A stretch of 64,000 bases of DNA from Candidatus Methanomethylicaceae archaeon (GCA_015660995.1 JACTUC010000025.1:24271-88270); one strand, 5' to 3'; positions 8,808 to 17,730 are shown, numbered from the stretch's first letter. Program-made: numbers and translations. Notes: generated from the letters alone by a model not told the origin.

Positions 8808-9407
8808 TTGCTGAACAAGAGAGTCTTAAGATATTTCTTTATTGTTTTAGTTGCCTGTTTGATTGTCTCAAGTTACATTGCAATTTTTTCTCCACCGTAT
8901 TTAAAAATTATTGCTGGAATAGCCCCACTTTTAGTAATGCTGGTCACAATATATACGGTCATTAAATTATTCAGACTGGGTGAACAGGGAGGTGTTTATG
9001 AAAAGATCATGGAGAAGTATAATTCGATAATAGTAAATTCCAAGGCAGTTTTTTCAGGAGACCTTGGAAAGGCGACAATTCAAGTTGAGACAATAGAAGA
9101 TCTGGTAAAAGTATCGAATCTTTCCTCCCAACCAATAATCCATTATCAAGAAGGCTCGGTACATTATTTCCACATAGTGCTTGCAAATGAAAGGGTGTAC
9201 GAGTATAAGCTGGGGCTGAATGTGGCAGACAGTTTAACGGCCCCTCCTGAAACCAGGATAACAATTGAGATGAAAGATTTAGAAGACGTAGCTAAGATGG
9301 CAGAGATCCTTACCAGGCCAGTGCTGCATTATAAGGGAGCGGATTTTGACATCTATTATATCATAGACTATGATACGAAATACCAATCGAAGAGGACTTC
9401 AGGATAA
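8808..9407 (+). CDS. Membrane-anchored protein of unknown function (DUF5305-like)
   Basis: 199 residues with two N-terminal membrane segments (about 8-28 and 33-54), then a soluble domain. The domain holds two similar half-sites, IEDLVKVSNLSSQPIIHYQEG (shortened) and LEDVAKMAEILTRPVLHYKG, each followed by an aromatic strand (VHYFHIVL, FDIYYIID). This repeat resembles archaeal DUF5305 proteins; I have no function to offer. The first start available in the frame is a TTG at 8808, with no convincing ribosome site. The flanking 267 bp upstream are AT-rich and contain no recognisable gene. Confidence 0.6.
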   Translation: MLNKRVLRYFFIVLVACLIVSSYIAIFSPPYLKIIAGIAPLLVMLVTIYTVIKLFRLGEQGGVYEKIMEKYNSIIVNSKAVFSGDLGKATIQVETIEDLVKVSNLSSQPIIHYQEGSVHYFHIVLANERVYEYKLGLNVADSLTAPPETRITIEMKDLEDVAKMAEILTRPVLHYKGADFDIYYIIDYDTKYQSKRTSG

Positions 9408-9481
9408 TTGTTCTTTATTAGAGTACTCTAGTGCTTGGGGTAGACATAAAGAAGAGAATGACATCAATATATTCCAGATCT

Positions 9482-10393
9482 CTAGAATTTACGAATGAGG
9501 TATTCTGCTATTCCGTAGCCGGTCATGTCTTTATAGGTGAATTTCGCAAGAGGTTCGTGCAAAAACGATAGAGCCTTGCCATCGTTTCCTTCAAAGGAGA
9601 GTATTGTTCTTTTTATGACTTCAGCTTGAACATGGTATTGGTTACAATCCTTATCCTTGAGAAGGATTTTGAGAGAGATGGGTGATCCTTCCTCGTTGTA
9701 AATAGTATCAATATCTGCTTTGACAAGCGGTAAATTTTTGCCATCAGTGTAGAAGAAGCCAGCATCAACTTCACCCCGGTCGACGACCAGTTTTGTCACA
9801 TTCAGGGCACATTTTTCAGAAAATTGGCAAGTTAGCCATATCCACATCTTCGGTGCGTTCCAGTCCCTTACCCCCCAAGAGTGATCCCTTTCGCCAAGCC
9901 CAGTAATATGGTAACCCCTGTCCCCTACGACCAAATAGCCTGCTGCTTTCCCGAACTGCTCCAAATGTTCGGACGCCACACTCTGCGAGATCTCTTCTTT
10001 AAGACCGCTAATGCAATTTCTATAATCAAAAACGGGGTTCAGTGATTCAAAGTCAAGGTCAAAGGAGACCCTCTCTTGCGTCTTGATCCCTTTCTTGACC
10101 TTCGATAGCATTCCAGAAAAAGTAAGCTTCCACTTCTTTTCCGAGATTAATTTTTTGAAGCTGAGGCCTTTCGCATTAAGGGTCGGGTTGTCGCAGCTCT
10201 GCTGGTCCTTTACACCAATAAGAGAGCCGTCTGGCATCATGAAGAAACAGAACAGGCTCTTCTCGTTCTTGTTGGGCTTCAATCCAATCCTCATGAAGGC
10301 ACAAACGTCGTTCTTTTTATCGTAAAAGTTGAAGTAGAAACTTTCGTTCCAGTCTGGATGATTGCCGAAGTCGTGTATAACGTCAGTGTTCAT
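9482..10393 (-). CDS. Unknown protein, possibly carotenoid-hydratase/DUF7065-like beta-sandwich
   Basis: A 303-residue soluble protein. The central motif GERDHSWGVRDWNAP (about residues 175-190) is like the H-x-W-G-x-R-D-W signature of hydroxyneurosporene synthase (CrtC)-like and DUF7064/7065 beta-sandwich proteins, which bind hydrophobic substrates. No signal peptide or membrane segment is seen. Start at ATG 10393 (or ATG 10399), 16 or 10 bp after the stop of the truncated PEP-synthase-like fragment, so the two are probably one transcription unit. Function unknown; the family call is moderate. Confidence 0.55.
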   Translation of the reverse strand: MNTDVIHDFGNHPDWNESFYFNFYDKKNDVCAFMRIGLKPNKNEKSLFCFFMMPDGSLIGVKDQQSCDNPTLNAKGLSFKKLISEKKWKLTFSGMLSKVKKGIKTQERVSFDLDFESLNPVFDYRNCISGLKEEISQSVASEHLEQFGKAAGYLVVGDRGYHITGLGERDHSWGVRDWNAPKMWIWLTCQFSEKCALNVTKLVVDRGEVDAGFFYTDGKNLPLVKADIDTIYNEEGSPISLKILLKDKDCNQYHVQAEVIKRTILSFEGNDGKALSFLHEPLAKFTYKDMTGYGIAEYLIRKF

Positions 10394-10409
10394 AATCATC
10401 ACTGTTACA

Positions 10410-10820
10410 TTATGTAAACTTATCTTGTTGCCCGGCGAACGAGGCTTCAGGTAGATCTTCAGCTTCTGTAGAAGAGCACACAGCCCAAAGGAGGTCATCT
10501 CCGGTTTCGTGTAACGTTAAGGCGATCTCTTTAACAAAATCTTGATCCATTTCGCCAGATTGCACCAGATCCTTGATTGCTTGAGAATATTTTGATATAC
10601 TCTCCTCGTCGCTAAAGTCAATTGTTTCGAGGTAGTTTGTAATTTTATCTTTCAAACCATTTATGGAGATGAAATTTTCATAAACGGCGACAGGCACCAC
10701 GTACCCTTGAAGCACTGGAAAACCAGCGGAGAGAAGCTTGGCAAGATGAGACGCTTTTCCACCTATCCTTGCGGAGGTCGATTCTTTATACTCCGAGAGA
10801 GGAATCAAGTTTTGGATCAT
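10410..10820 (-). pseudogene. Truncated PEP synthase/PPDK N-terminal fragment
   Basis: 136 residues match only the start of the nucleotide-binding domain of phosphoenolpyruvate synthase: IGGKASHLAKLLSAGFPV, then the signature AVCSSTEAEDLPEASFAGQQ. The frame stops two residues after that signature (DKF-T-stop), where full proteins continue for 600 or more residues. The usual Arg of the AV-R-SS motif is Cys here. The catalytic His domain and the PEP-binding barrel are absent from the window. It is either a decayed gene or a reduced stand-alone domain kept with the unknown protein downstream. The length before the break is intact and free of frameshifts. Confidence 0.6.
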
Positions 10821-10900
10821 GGCGCTGTCACGTCGCAAATGACAACTAATCTTCCATTTCTGTTTTTTACAGCAATTAAGGTTAATGCCTAGATGGGGGG

Positions 10901-11821
10901 TCACTTCAGGATTTTTCCGGTCATAATGTACCAAAGATACAGATCAAGCTCTGCTAAGTTGAGATTTAGTTTCTTCGCTATTGCTATTAGGATTTTTTCC
11001 ATTTCCAAGTATCTCTTCCTGTTAAAGGTCTTTGGCATCTCAATGAGGCCCATTTCCTTCAAGTATTTGAGTATGTGGCGGTCAATTATTGCCACGTCGG
11101 TGAAGCCCACGTTCCTGAGGAAGTGGCTTGCCTCTTTATAGCCGAAGCCCTTGACAGTCTTCACTAACCATTCTCTTGCAGTCCACCCATCCTTGAATTG
11201 ACTCAGAGCGCCATTCAGGGAACCGTAAAGAAACCTGTTTTCGCAGATGTAAGACGCCCTAGAGGTGGGAAACCTGTGCCTCAGTGATTTGAGCTTGCCA
11301 GCAAGATCGCGTTGTGTGAGCGAGCTAAATCCGTCGCCTATCTGTTCCTGGATGCGCACCCCGCCCTCAGCAGTGAAATTGGCAGTAAGTATGCAGAAAC
11401 ACATTTCATTGAAAAGCAGTCTCTCCTCCTTACCAGTGATTTCGAAATCTTCCAATCTCTTCTTTACGGTTGCTTCGACCTTTTTTATAGCAGAACGTAT
11501 TTCATCAAGAAAGTCCATTTTGATTATCTTCACAGCATAGTGCGACTGTGCATTTCCTCCCGTAATTGAAACTTCCAAAATTGAATACGCGATTCCTGTG
11601 GACTCTTCAAGCATTTTGACAAAGTCGTCGAAGTAGGAGAATGCGCAACAACTTTCGAAAACCTGACCGAAGAACTCAAATTCAAGAACCCGCCCTCGGA
11701 ACGAGATAAGTCGTACTGCCGCCTCTGTGCTGAAATGCAAATTGAAAGCCTCGAGAGGATTTGTAACACCAGAACTGTTGGATTTATCGTTTGGGAGGGG
11801 GGACAATGGGCAGAACCTCAT
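10901..11821 (-). CDS. ogg: N-glycosylase/DNA lyase Ogg2 with N-terminal extension
   Basis: 306 residues. The C-terminal ~205 residues, from MDFLDEIRSAI (residue 102), match archaeal 8-oxoguanine DNA glycosylase type 2. KGFGYKEASHFLRNVG carries the catalytic Lys, and AIIDRHILKYL carries the catalytic Asp after the helix-hairpin-helix. LDLYLWYIMTGKILK is the typical C-terminus, close to the terminal Lys used in base recognition. The first ~100 residues form a separate domain of unknown role, starting near ATG 11821. An internal start at 11518 would give the classic short form. The enzyme excises 8-oxoG and cleaves the strand. Confidence 0.85.
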   Translation of the reverse strand: MRFCPLSPLPNDKSNSSGVTNPLEAFNLHFSTEAAVRLISFRGRVLEFEFFGQVFESCCAFSYFDDFVKMLEESTGIAYSILEVSITGGNAQSHYAVKIIKMDFLDEIRSAIKKVEATVKKRLEDFEITGKEERLLFNEMCFCILTANFTAEGGVRIQEQIGDGFSSLTQRDLAGKLKSLRHRFPTSRASYICENRFLYGSLNGALSQFKDGWTAREWLVKTVKGFGYKEASHFLRNVGFTDVAIIDRHILKYLKEMGLIEMPKTFNRKRYLEMEKILIAIAKKLNLNLAELDLYLWYIMTGKILK

Positions 11822-12085
11822 TGGTGCTTACGGTTTCAATTTACTGCAATCTGTCGCTAATAATCTTTCTAGTCTAGGGGAAAATAAGAGGCGCTGATTG
11901 TGGTTCGGAATTGTTGAGATTATCCCAAAGTTGCAAATCTGTGGGTGCGAAGATTGCATAAATTCGTCCTTATGATTAGTGCCACGTGGGAATGGGTTAC
12001 CGTTTATCCAATGCTGCTTGCCAGAGACAAACTTGTTTTTTCATCGATCATAAAGGATTTAGGCGATGCATAGTCAATAACAATT

Positions 12086-12916
12086 ATGCTCAATGGAACA
12101 CCTTCCAGCATCGGCAAAAACGTCCACCTGAAGAGAATTCTAAAAGGAGGAAAGGCGGTTATTTTTGCGTTTGACCATGGCTTCGAGCATGGCCCGTCTG
12201 ACTTTGAGGGGGATAGGATTGACCCTAGAGTCGTAGTAAAACTGGCAGTTGAGTCAAAGTTTGACGCGATTATGGCTATGCCAGGGATTGCGCGGGCGAC
12301 TTGGGACCTTTGGGCTGGTAGAATCCCCATGATCATCAAGTTGACTGGGAAGACCTCGCTCAGACCCGCCGAGTTTCAATTCCTGCAATATAAGATAGGG
12401 GAAGCTCAAGACGCGGCTGTGATGGGTGCTGACGCGGTTGCAGCGACAGTTTATTGGGGAGCTGTGCAGGAGGATGTGATGGCTGAGAGGTTTGCCAAAA
12501 TCGCAACGGAGTGCAATCTTCTCGGAATGCCAACATTAATGCTTTCATACCCTCGAGGGCCTTCCATAAAAGATCAGAACGATCCTGAGATCGTGAGATA
12601 TGCTGCAAGGGCTAGTGCAGAGATTGGGGCAGACCTTATTAAAACATATTATACTGGTTCAGCGGAGAGCTTCAGGAGGGTTGTGGAAGCTTCAACGGTG
12701 CCGGTCATGATGAGCGGCGGGGTCAAATATAAGGCAGGTATCGACTTTCTGCGAGCGGTTGAGAATGTGATGAAGGCTGGTGGCGCAGGGGTTGTTACTG
12801 GGAGAAATGTGTTCCAAAGCAGGGATTTTGCGCCCTTGGTAATGGCTACAAGGGCGATCGTTCATCAAAGGTTAACTGCCAACGAAGCTGCCGATAAATT
12901 CAAGGTAAAGGGGTAG
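12086..12916 (+). CDS. Class I fructose-bisphosphate aldolase / ADH synthase family (DhnA)
   Basis: A 276-residue archaeal DhnA-type aldolase. FAFDHGFEHGP near residue 30 and the Schiff-base lysine in DLIKTYYTG (about K186) are present, as is the phosphate-binding GGVKYK...GAGVVTGRN region. The family holds both fructose-1,6-bisphosphate aldolase and the archaeal shikimate-route enzyme 2-amino-3,7-dideoxyheptulosonate synthase, and sequence reading alone does not separate them. It is followed 5 bp later by a PfkB sugar kinase, which favours a sugar-phosphate role. Confidence 0.85.
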   Translation: MLNGTPSSIGKNVHLKRILKGGKAVIFAFDHGFEHGPSDFEGDRIDPRVVVKLAVESKFDAIMAMPGIARATWDLWAGRIPMIIKLTGKTSLRPAEFQFLQYKIGEAQDAAVMGADAVAATVYWGAVQEDVMAERFAKIATECNLLGMPTLMLSYPRGPSIKDQNDPEIVRYAARASAEIGADLIKTYYTGSAESFRRVVEASTVPVMMSGGVKYKAGIDFLRAVENVMKAGGAGVVTGRNVFQSRDFAPLVMATRAIVHQRLTANEAADKFKVKG

Positions 12917-12921
12917 ACTTC

Positions 12922-13836
12922 TTGGCGTGCCGAATTTTTTCCGTCGGGCACGTGCTAATTGATATGAGGGTTAGGGTTGACGAGTTCAGCGGGAGCGATC
13001 TTCTGAGCCCGATAAAGGAGATCAGCTACGGTGTTGGGGGATCTGCGGCTAACGTTGCAATAGGCATTACGAGGCTTGGAGGCTCCTGCACGTTGGTTGG
13101 CAAAATCGGCATAGACAACTTCGGCAGGATGGTTGTCGACGAATTGATGAAGGAAAACGTGAGCCTCGACCATGTAAAAGCGGATCTCGTAGAGAAGACC
13201 GGTCTGACAATAGTCATAATAAACAAAAAAGGGGACATTGCCATGTATGGAGACAAAGGAGCATCGGACAGCTTGAAACCTGAAGACGTCACTGGCATAA
13301 AGCCCATAGGTTGCGAATATGTGCATATAGCAAGCTTAAGGATGGATACGTCGATTGCAGTTGCAAACCTTTCGAAAAAAAGTGGGCTATTCGTGGCCTT
13401 CGATCCAGGCAGAGAGCTGGCTGTAAAGGGTTTGAAGCACATAAAGCCAATATTCAAGTACTTGGACCTTCTGCTCATGAACTCCAAAGAAGCTAAAGCC
13501 ATCACAGGCTACGATGAGCCTGAAAAGGTATGTGGCTTGCTTAGGAAGGCTGGGGCGAAAGGTGTCATTGTGAAGCTGGGGGGGAAGGGAGCCTACTACT
13601 CTAACCAGCAAGACGAAGGCATGGTAACGGCATTCAATGTTAAGGCGATAGACACAACAGGCGCAGGGGATGCCTTTGTGACTGGCCTGCTACATTCATT
13701 GGGCGGTGGAAATAATTTCAAAGAGGCTATGAGGTACGCTAGCGCCGTAGCAGCGATAAAGGTCACCCGTCTTGGCTCGCATGTTATACCCAACGGCGAT
13801 GAGGTAGAAGAATTTCTGTCGTTGGCAAAAAAATAA
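12922..13836 (+). CDS. PfkB/ribokinase-family sugar kinase
   Basis: 304 residues with the N-terminal glycine-rich signature (GVGGSAANVAIGITRLGG) and the C-terminal signature DTTGAGDAFVTGLL, whose Asp is the catalytic base. TTG start 5 bp after the aldolase stop, so the genes are co-transcribed. The family includes ADP- and ATP-dependent phosphofructokinase, ribokinase and nucleoside kinases. The exact substrate is open. The aldolase neighbour suggests a hexose or pentose phosphate. Confidence 0.83.
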   Translation: MACRIFSVGHVLIDMRVRVDEFSGSDLLSPIKEISYGVGGSAANVAIGITRLGGSCTLVGKIGIDNFGRMVVDELMKENVSLDHVKADLVEKTGLTIVIINKKGDIAMYGDKGASDSLKPEDVTGIKPIGCEYVHIASLRMDTSIAVANLSKKSGLFVAFDPGRELAVKGLKHIKPIFKYLDLLLMNSKEAKAITGYDEPEKVCGLLRKAGAKGVIVKLGGKGAYYSNQQDEGMVTAFNVKAIDTTGAGDAFVTGLLHSLGGGNNFKEAMRYASAVAAIKVTRLGSHVIPNGDEVEEFLSLAKK

Positions 13837-13883
13837 CAATTGCCTAAAGAATAAAAAAAACCAACGGTTGTTGGAGCTATTGT

Positions 13884-13895
13884 AATACGCGTATT
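13884..13895. promoter_or_regulatory. Perfect 12-bp palindrome upstream of glnA
   Basis: AATACGCGTATT reads the same on both strands and lies about 50 bp upstream of the glnA TATA element. Its position suits an operator for a dimeric regulator, but no second copy is seen here. Confidence 0.35.
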
Positions 13896-13942
13896 GTATT
13901 TCCCTTCATAAAGTATATACTGTTCACTTTTTTACCAGTAAG

Positions 13943-13953
13943 TTTTATATAAC
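13943..13953 (+). promoter_or_regulatory. TATA promoter of glnA
   Basis: TTTTATATAAC ends about 29 bp before the TTG/GTG start pair at 13982/13985. Transcription start would fall near 13973, so the mRNA would have almost no leader. Confidence 0.55.
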
Positions 13954-13981
13954 ATTAGAAAACAGTGTTAAAAATTATTGT

Positions 13982-15358
13982 TTGGTGAGATCATTGAAGA
14001 ATTTCAAGGATGCCATGTGGAAGGAGAAGGTAAACGAGGTTATTGTAAGAGTGCAAGCAGAGCAGATAAAGTTCGTAAGGCTCCAATTCACGGATCTAAA
14101 TGGAATCCTGAAAAGCCTTGCTGTGAACTCGAAAAATCTTGAGAATATTTTCGAGAACGGACAGTCCTTTGACGGGTCATCTATCACTGGATATAGGTCG
14201 ATAGAAGAGTCTGATATGGTTCTCTTTCCTGACCCGACAACATTTGCAGTATTGCCTTGGAGACCAAAGGAGAGGTCGTCGTGCAGGATGATCTGCGACG
14301 TCCACACCCCAGACAACAAAAGGTTTGAGGCCGATCCCAGGTACATCCTTGAGAGAGCGCTTGCAAAGCTCAACGCAGCTGGAATGGACTATAAGTGCGC
14401 ACCTGAGTTAGAGTTTTTCATAGTGAAGGAAGACGGTGAAGGCAATGTGCCAAAGCCCATAGACATGGCCGGGTATTTCGATTACCACCCTGGCGATCTG
14501 ACTGACGACATAAGAAGGGAGATAGCCGACAATGCGGAGGCGTTTGGTATAGACATCGAAATATCCCATCACGAGGTGGCTTTGGGGCAGAATGAGATCG
14601 ATTTCAGGTATGACGAAGGCTTATTGACTGCCGATAGAGCGATCACGATGAAGATGGTCACCAAGGTCACGGCGGCAAAAAACGGCTATTTGGCGACCTA
14701 CATGCCAAAGCCTTTCTTCGGTGTCAATGGGTCAGGAATGCACACACATCAGAGCTTCTGGGACAGAGATGTCAAGCACAATTTGATGTTTTCTGAGAAT
14801 GAAAGCTCTGGCTACCTCTCGGACCTAGCCAGGTTCGCCATCGGCGGGCAGCTTATGCACGGGCGTGAGATGAGTGCGATCCTTGCTTCATGGCCCAACT
14901 CCTACAAGAGGCTTGTGCCGGGCTATGAAGCGCCAGTCTACATAGCTTGGGCGTTCAAGAACAGGTCTCCCCTCATAAGGGTGCCAAACTTCGGAGGAAA
15001 GAGGAATGCAGCAAGGTTCGAGATACGCTGCCCAGATCCAGCAGGTAATCCCTACCTCCAGTTCGCGGCCCTCTGCTTGTCAGCACTTGATGGAATAAAG
15101 AAGAAGGCAGATCCAGGCGAGCCGACGGAGATGAATGTCTACAAAATGAGTTACGAGGAAAGGAAGGCCAAAGGCATAATCTCTCTCCCAGAATCGCTGA
15201 AGGAGGCTCTGGACGAGATGGATAGGAGCGAATTCATGAGGGACGCATTGGGAGATACAGCTTTCGAGAATTATCTTGCTGTAAAGAGGAAGGAATGGGA
15301 TCTCTACAGGATACAGGTAACGGATTGGGAAATAGCAAGATACATTAGAAGACTTTAA
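13982..15358 (+). CDS. glnA: Glutamine synthetase type I
   Basis: A 458-residue enzyme making glutamine from glutamate, ammonia and ATP; type I forms dodecamers. Signatures are FDGSSITGY near residue 60, the glutamate-binding loop and [11 protein letters not shown] in the middle, and the ATP loop [13 protein letters not shown]. The region near [15 protein letters not shown] is like the non-adenylylated GSI-alpha type. Start codon uncertain: TTG 13982, GTG 13985, or ATG 14015. A TATA box and a palindrome upstream suggest nitrogen control. Confidence 0.95.
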   Translation: MVRSLKNFKDAMWKEKVNEVIVRVQAEQIKFVRLQFTDLNGILKSLAVNSKNLENIFENGQSFDGSSITGYRSIEESDMVLFPDPTTFAVLPWRPKERSSCRMICDVHTPDNKRFEADPRYILERALAKLNAAGMDYKCAPELEFFIVKEDGEGNVPKPIDMAGYFDYHPGDLTDDIRREIADNAEAFGIDIEISHHEVALGQNEIDFRYDEGLLTADRAITMKMVTKVTAAKNGYLATYMPKPFFGVNGSGMHTHQSFWDRDVKHNLMFSENESSGYLSDLARFAIGGQLMHGREMSAILASWPNSYKRLVPGYEAPVYIAWAFKNRSPLIRVPNFGGKRNAARFEIRCPDPAGNPYLQFAALCLSALDGIKKKADPGEPTEMNVYKMSYEERKAKGIISLPESLKEALDEMDRSEFMRDALGDTAFENYLAVKRKEWDLYRIQVTDWEIARYIRRL

Positions 15359-15438
15359 GGAACAATTCCCAAACCTTTTTTTTATTTTCTATAACTTTAT
15401 ATGCTGTTTTTTTCAAATCCCTTCTAAGGGGCTCGACA

Positions 15439-15711
15439 ATGAAAAGGAGACTTTTAGAAATTCTAGCTTGCCCAATGTGCAAGCATCATCCATTAGAACT
15501 CAAAGTATTTGATGAAAAACAGGAGATTGAAGAGGGAGTCTTGATGTGTGAAGGCTGTGGCAGATGGTACCCAATCATCGAAACCATACCACACATGCTA
15601 CCGGATGATTTGAGGGAAGAGATCGAGGACAAGGATTTCTTAAAGAAATGGAAGAAAGAGTTACCCAAGAGAGTGCTTGCAAAAGGCAAGCCCTTCAATC
15701 TTGAAGAATAA
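15439..15711 (+). CDS. Trm112-family methyltransferase activator
   Basis: A 90-residue Trm112-like protein with a four-cysteine zinc site (CPMC near residues 11-14 and CEGC near 38-41) and the family segment [19 protein letters not shown]. In archaea and eukaryotes Trm112 is a small partner that stabilises several rRNA, tRNA and protein methyltransferases. A TATA-like ACTTTATATG lies about 40 bp upstream. Confidence 0.87.
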   Translation: MKRRLLEILACPMCKHHPLELKVFDEKQEIEEGVLMCEGCGRWYPIIETIPHMLPDDLREEIEDKDFLKKWKKELPKRVLAKGKPFNLEE

Positions 15712-15761
15712 AAAATAGCCAGTAAAAATATCCTCATAAAGAGTTCGAGTGGAAGGATAAT

Positions 15762-15905
15762 TTACTTTTTATACGAACATTTCTGGCAGTGAATCTCGCC
15801 GTTGGCTAACATCGTACCCTCATCATTAAAGGGCGGGCGATGGCAGATATAGTAAGTGCTACCAGAAGGGGTCGTGTACTTTTCAAATAATGTGCATGTT
15901 GGCAT
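15762..15905 (-). CDS. 47-residue putative zinc-binding small protein
   Basis: A short frame with good signals: GAGGTG 9 nt before the ATG at 15905, and a TATA-like TTTATATATTTG (around 15948-15960 on the minus strand) at the right distance upstream. The product is MPTCTLFEK...YYICHRPP...EIHCQKCSYKK, with Cys4, Cys21, His22, His39, Cys40 and Cys43, which could form one zinc site. I do not recognise the family. Its own promoter and ribosome site argue that it is real. Confidence 0.6.
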   Translation of the reverse strand: MPTCTLFEKYTTPSGSTYYICHRPPFNDEGTMLANGEIHCQKCSYKK

Positions 15906-16048
15906 CTTGCGTTACACCTCTGTCTTTAGACAACTCCAGAATTTGGATCAAATATATAAACATTTTTCTGTCCCACTCAGGTGGGATTAAGGTAAAGATT
16001 TAGATGATTTATATTTTGGCATTGCAAAGTATTGTGCGGTGGGAGGCC

Positions 16049-16867
16049 ATGTCTGTTAGAATAGGAATCGCCCAGATGGTGAGCGGCGAAAACAAAGTCA
16101 AGAATCTTAAAGTGGCAAAGGGAATGGTCATCTCCGCAGCAGAGAAAGGAGCAGAATTGGTTCTCCTCCCAGAACTATTTGGCTACCTTCCCCCTACGAT
16201 TAACAGGAAGGGATACTTGCAAAATGCTGAAAATATTAATGGCCAAACCTTAACCATGCTGTCGAAGATCGCGAGGGAGGGGGGGCTGGCGATCATAGCT
16301 GGCAGCATAATAGAAAAGAGCAAATATGAACTATTTAACACATCTTGCCTGGTTGCACCTGATGGGAAATTATTTTCTTATCGGAAGGTTCACCTCTTCA
16401 AATTCAAAGGTATCAACGAGAGCAGTATTTTTTCGGAAGGAACTGAACCATCAGTTGCTGAATTTCTCGGTAAAAAGATAGGTCTAACGATCTGTTTCGA
16501 CCTAAGGTTCCCTGAGATCTACAGGGCAGAGATGCTCATGGGAGCAGAAATGATATCAAACGTAGCCGCTTTCTTGGAGAAGACAGGCAAGGCGCACTGG
16601 ATGACTCTATTGAGAGCACGGGCAATAGAGAATCAGGTCTTTGTTTTAGCAGCTAATCAAGCCAAAGGGGAAGGCGAAGGACCGGTCTACTTTGGAAACA
16701 GCTGTGTGATAGGCCCATGGGGGGAGTTAGTTGCGAAAGCGGGTCAGCAGGAAGAATTACTCATTGCTGATGTTGACTTGCGCAAGGTTAGAGAGGTAAG
16801 ACGGGAGCTTCCTTGCTTAAACGCAAGAAGACCGGAAGCATACATAATTAACAAAATAAAAAAATAA
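16049..16867 (+). CDS. Carbon-nitrogen hydrolase (nitrilase superfamily)
   Basis: A 272-residue amidase-type enzyme with the Glu-Lys-Cys catalytic triad: E42 in LLPELFGY, K113 in SYRKVHLF, and C149 in LTICFDLRFPE. These enzymes hydrolyse small amides or omega-amides; the substrate is unknown. The ATG at 16049 is preceded by GGGAGG; an upstream start at 16004 has no support. Confidence 0.87.
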   Translation: MSVRIGIAQMVSGENKVKNLKVAKGMVISAAEKGAELVLLPELFGYLPPTINRKGYLQNAENINGQTLTMLSKIAREGGLAIIAGSIIEKSKYELFNTSCLVAPDGKLFSYRKVHLFKFKGINESSIFSEGTEPSVAEFLGKKIGLTICFDLRFPEIYRAEMLMGAEMISNVAAFLEKTGKAHWMTLLRARAIENQVFVLAANQAKGEGEGPVYFGNSCVIGPWGELVAKAGQQEELLIADVDLRKVREVRRELPCLNARRPEAYIINKIKK

Positions 16868-16882
16868 AAGGAAATGAAGAGT

Positions 16883-17026
16883 TTACTTCATTGCAGCTCT
16901 AAAGAAAGCGCCACAGCTTGGGCACTTGTAAAGGCCAATATCGATTGCTTTTTTGCCTTTTGGAGCTAGTTTCCAAGTCTTTGTTGGCTTAGCAACTTCT
17001 TTTTTGCATTTAGGGCATTTTGCCAT
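16883..17026 (-). CDS. 47-residue zinc-ribbon protein
   Basis: A small frame with GGAGG 7 nt before its ATG. The product begins MAKCPKCKKEV and ends with LYKCPSCGAFFRAAMK, so it has two CxxC pairs separated by about 30 residues and a basic middle (KTWKLAPKGKK). This architecture matches short archaeal zinc-ribbon proteins sometimes annotated as chromatin-associated; the function is not established. It lies 3' to 3' with the nitrilase gene (15 bp apart). Confidence 0.75.
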   Translation of the reverse strand: MAKCPKCKKEVAKPTKTWKLAPKGKKAIDIGLYKCPSCGAFFRAAMK

Positions 17027-17110
17027 ATGATTTCCTCCAATCTTCGCTTTGTACTATCATCACGCTCATGATCAATAAAAGTGTTATGGTGAGGTAGTAA
17101 AGGAAATATC

Positions 17111-17160
17111 GCCAATAATGCTCCATTGAGACTTGACGATGAGCTTTATTGGCAAAGCTC
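17111..17160. other. Two mutually exclusive hairpins between small genes
   Basis: GCCAATAATGCTC (17111-17123) can pair with GAGCTTTATTGGC (17141-17153) with one T-T mismatch. The second arm can instead fold locally as GAGCTTT-ATTGGC-AAAGCTC (17141-17160). The element lies downstream of the ferritin-like gene and upstream of the zinc-ribbon gene, so it could end one transcript or lead the other. No poly-T tract follows it. Confidence 0.4.
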
Positions 17161-17223
17161 AAGAAAAGTGTTGGAATATACATTGAAGATGTAAATGAAA
17201 AATAAAAAAATTAATTATTTTAT

Positions 17224-17730
17224 TTAAAGGTGCATTGCTTTGTCTTTGTCAAGGAGCGTGGAGAACTTATAGTGGTGATCCTCTTCTTGTTCTAGGATCT
17301 CTTGGAATATGAATGCGGTTGTCGGGTCATTCTGCGCTTTTGCAACACTTATGATCTCCTTGTAAAGTTTTATTGCTTCTTCTTCGGCCTTCTTGTCCAA
17401 CTCAAGCATCTCTTTTATGCTATCGCCAAACTTAATCTCGGCGGGTTTTGTTGTTGGCCTCTGACCAAAGTAGTCTATTCTCTCTGCAATTTTTTCATAA
17501 TGCTTCATTTCAGCTATGGCAGTTTCTTCAAGCACCTTGGATACGCTCTCGCTCATAATACCACGTGCCATGATATGTTGCCAGATGTACTGAATAGCAA
17601 CTTGGATTTCCCTAGAGGCACCAGCATTCATTAGATCTATGAGTTTTTTACTAGCCCCAGGACTGTATGGCTTTGCTCCTTTTGCCTCCTCGGCTATCAC
17701 ATCAGCGTGGGTTAGCAGTTCTTTTGGCAT
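17224..17730 (-). CDS. Ferritin-like (bacterioferritin/Dps-type) protein
   Basis: A 168-residue helical protein with two intact iron-ligand motifs, EMKHYEKIAERI in the second helix and EQEEDHHYKF in the last. An early REIQVAIQYIWQH helix supplies further candidate ligands. This is a ferritin-fold diiron protein, probably for iron storage or peroxide protection. A strong GGAGGAATTT ribosome site precedes the ATG. Confidence 0.82.
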   Translation of the reverse strand: MPKELLTHADVIAEEAKGAKPYSPGASKKLIDLMNAGASREIQVAIQYIWQHIMARGIMSESVSKVLEETAIAEMKHYEKIAERIDYFGQRPTTKPAEIKFGDSIKEMLELDKKAEEEAIKLYKEIISVAKAQNDPTTAFIFQEILEQEEDHHYKFSTLLDKDKAMHL

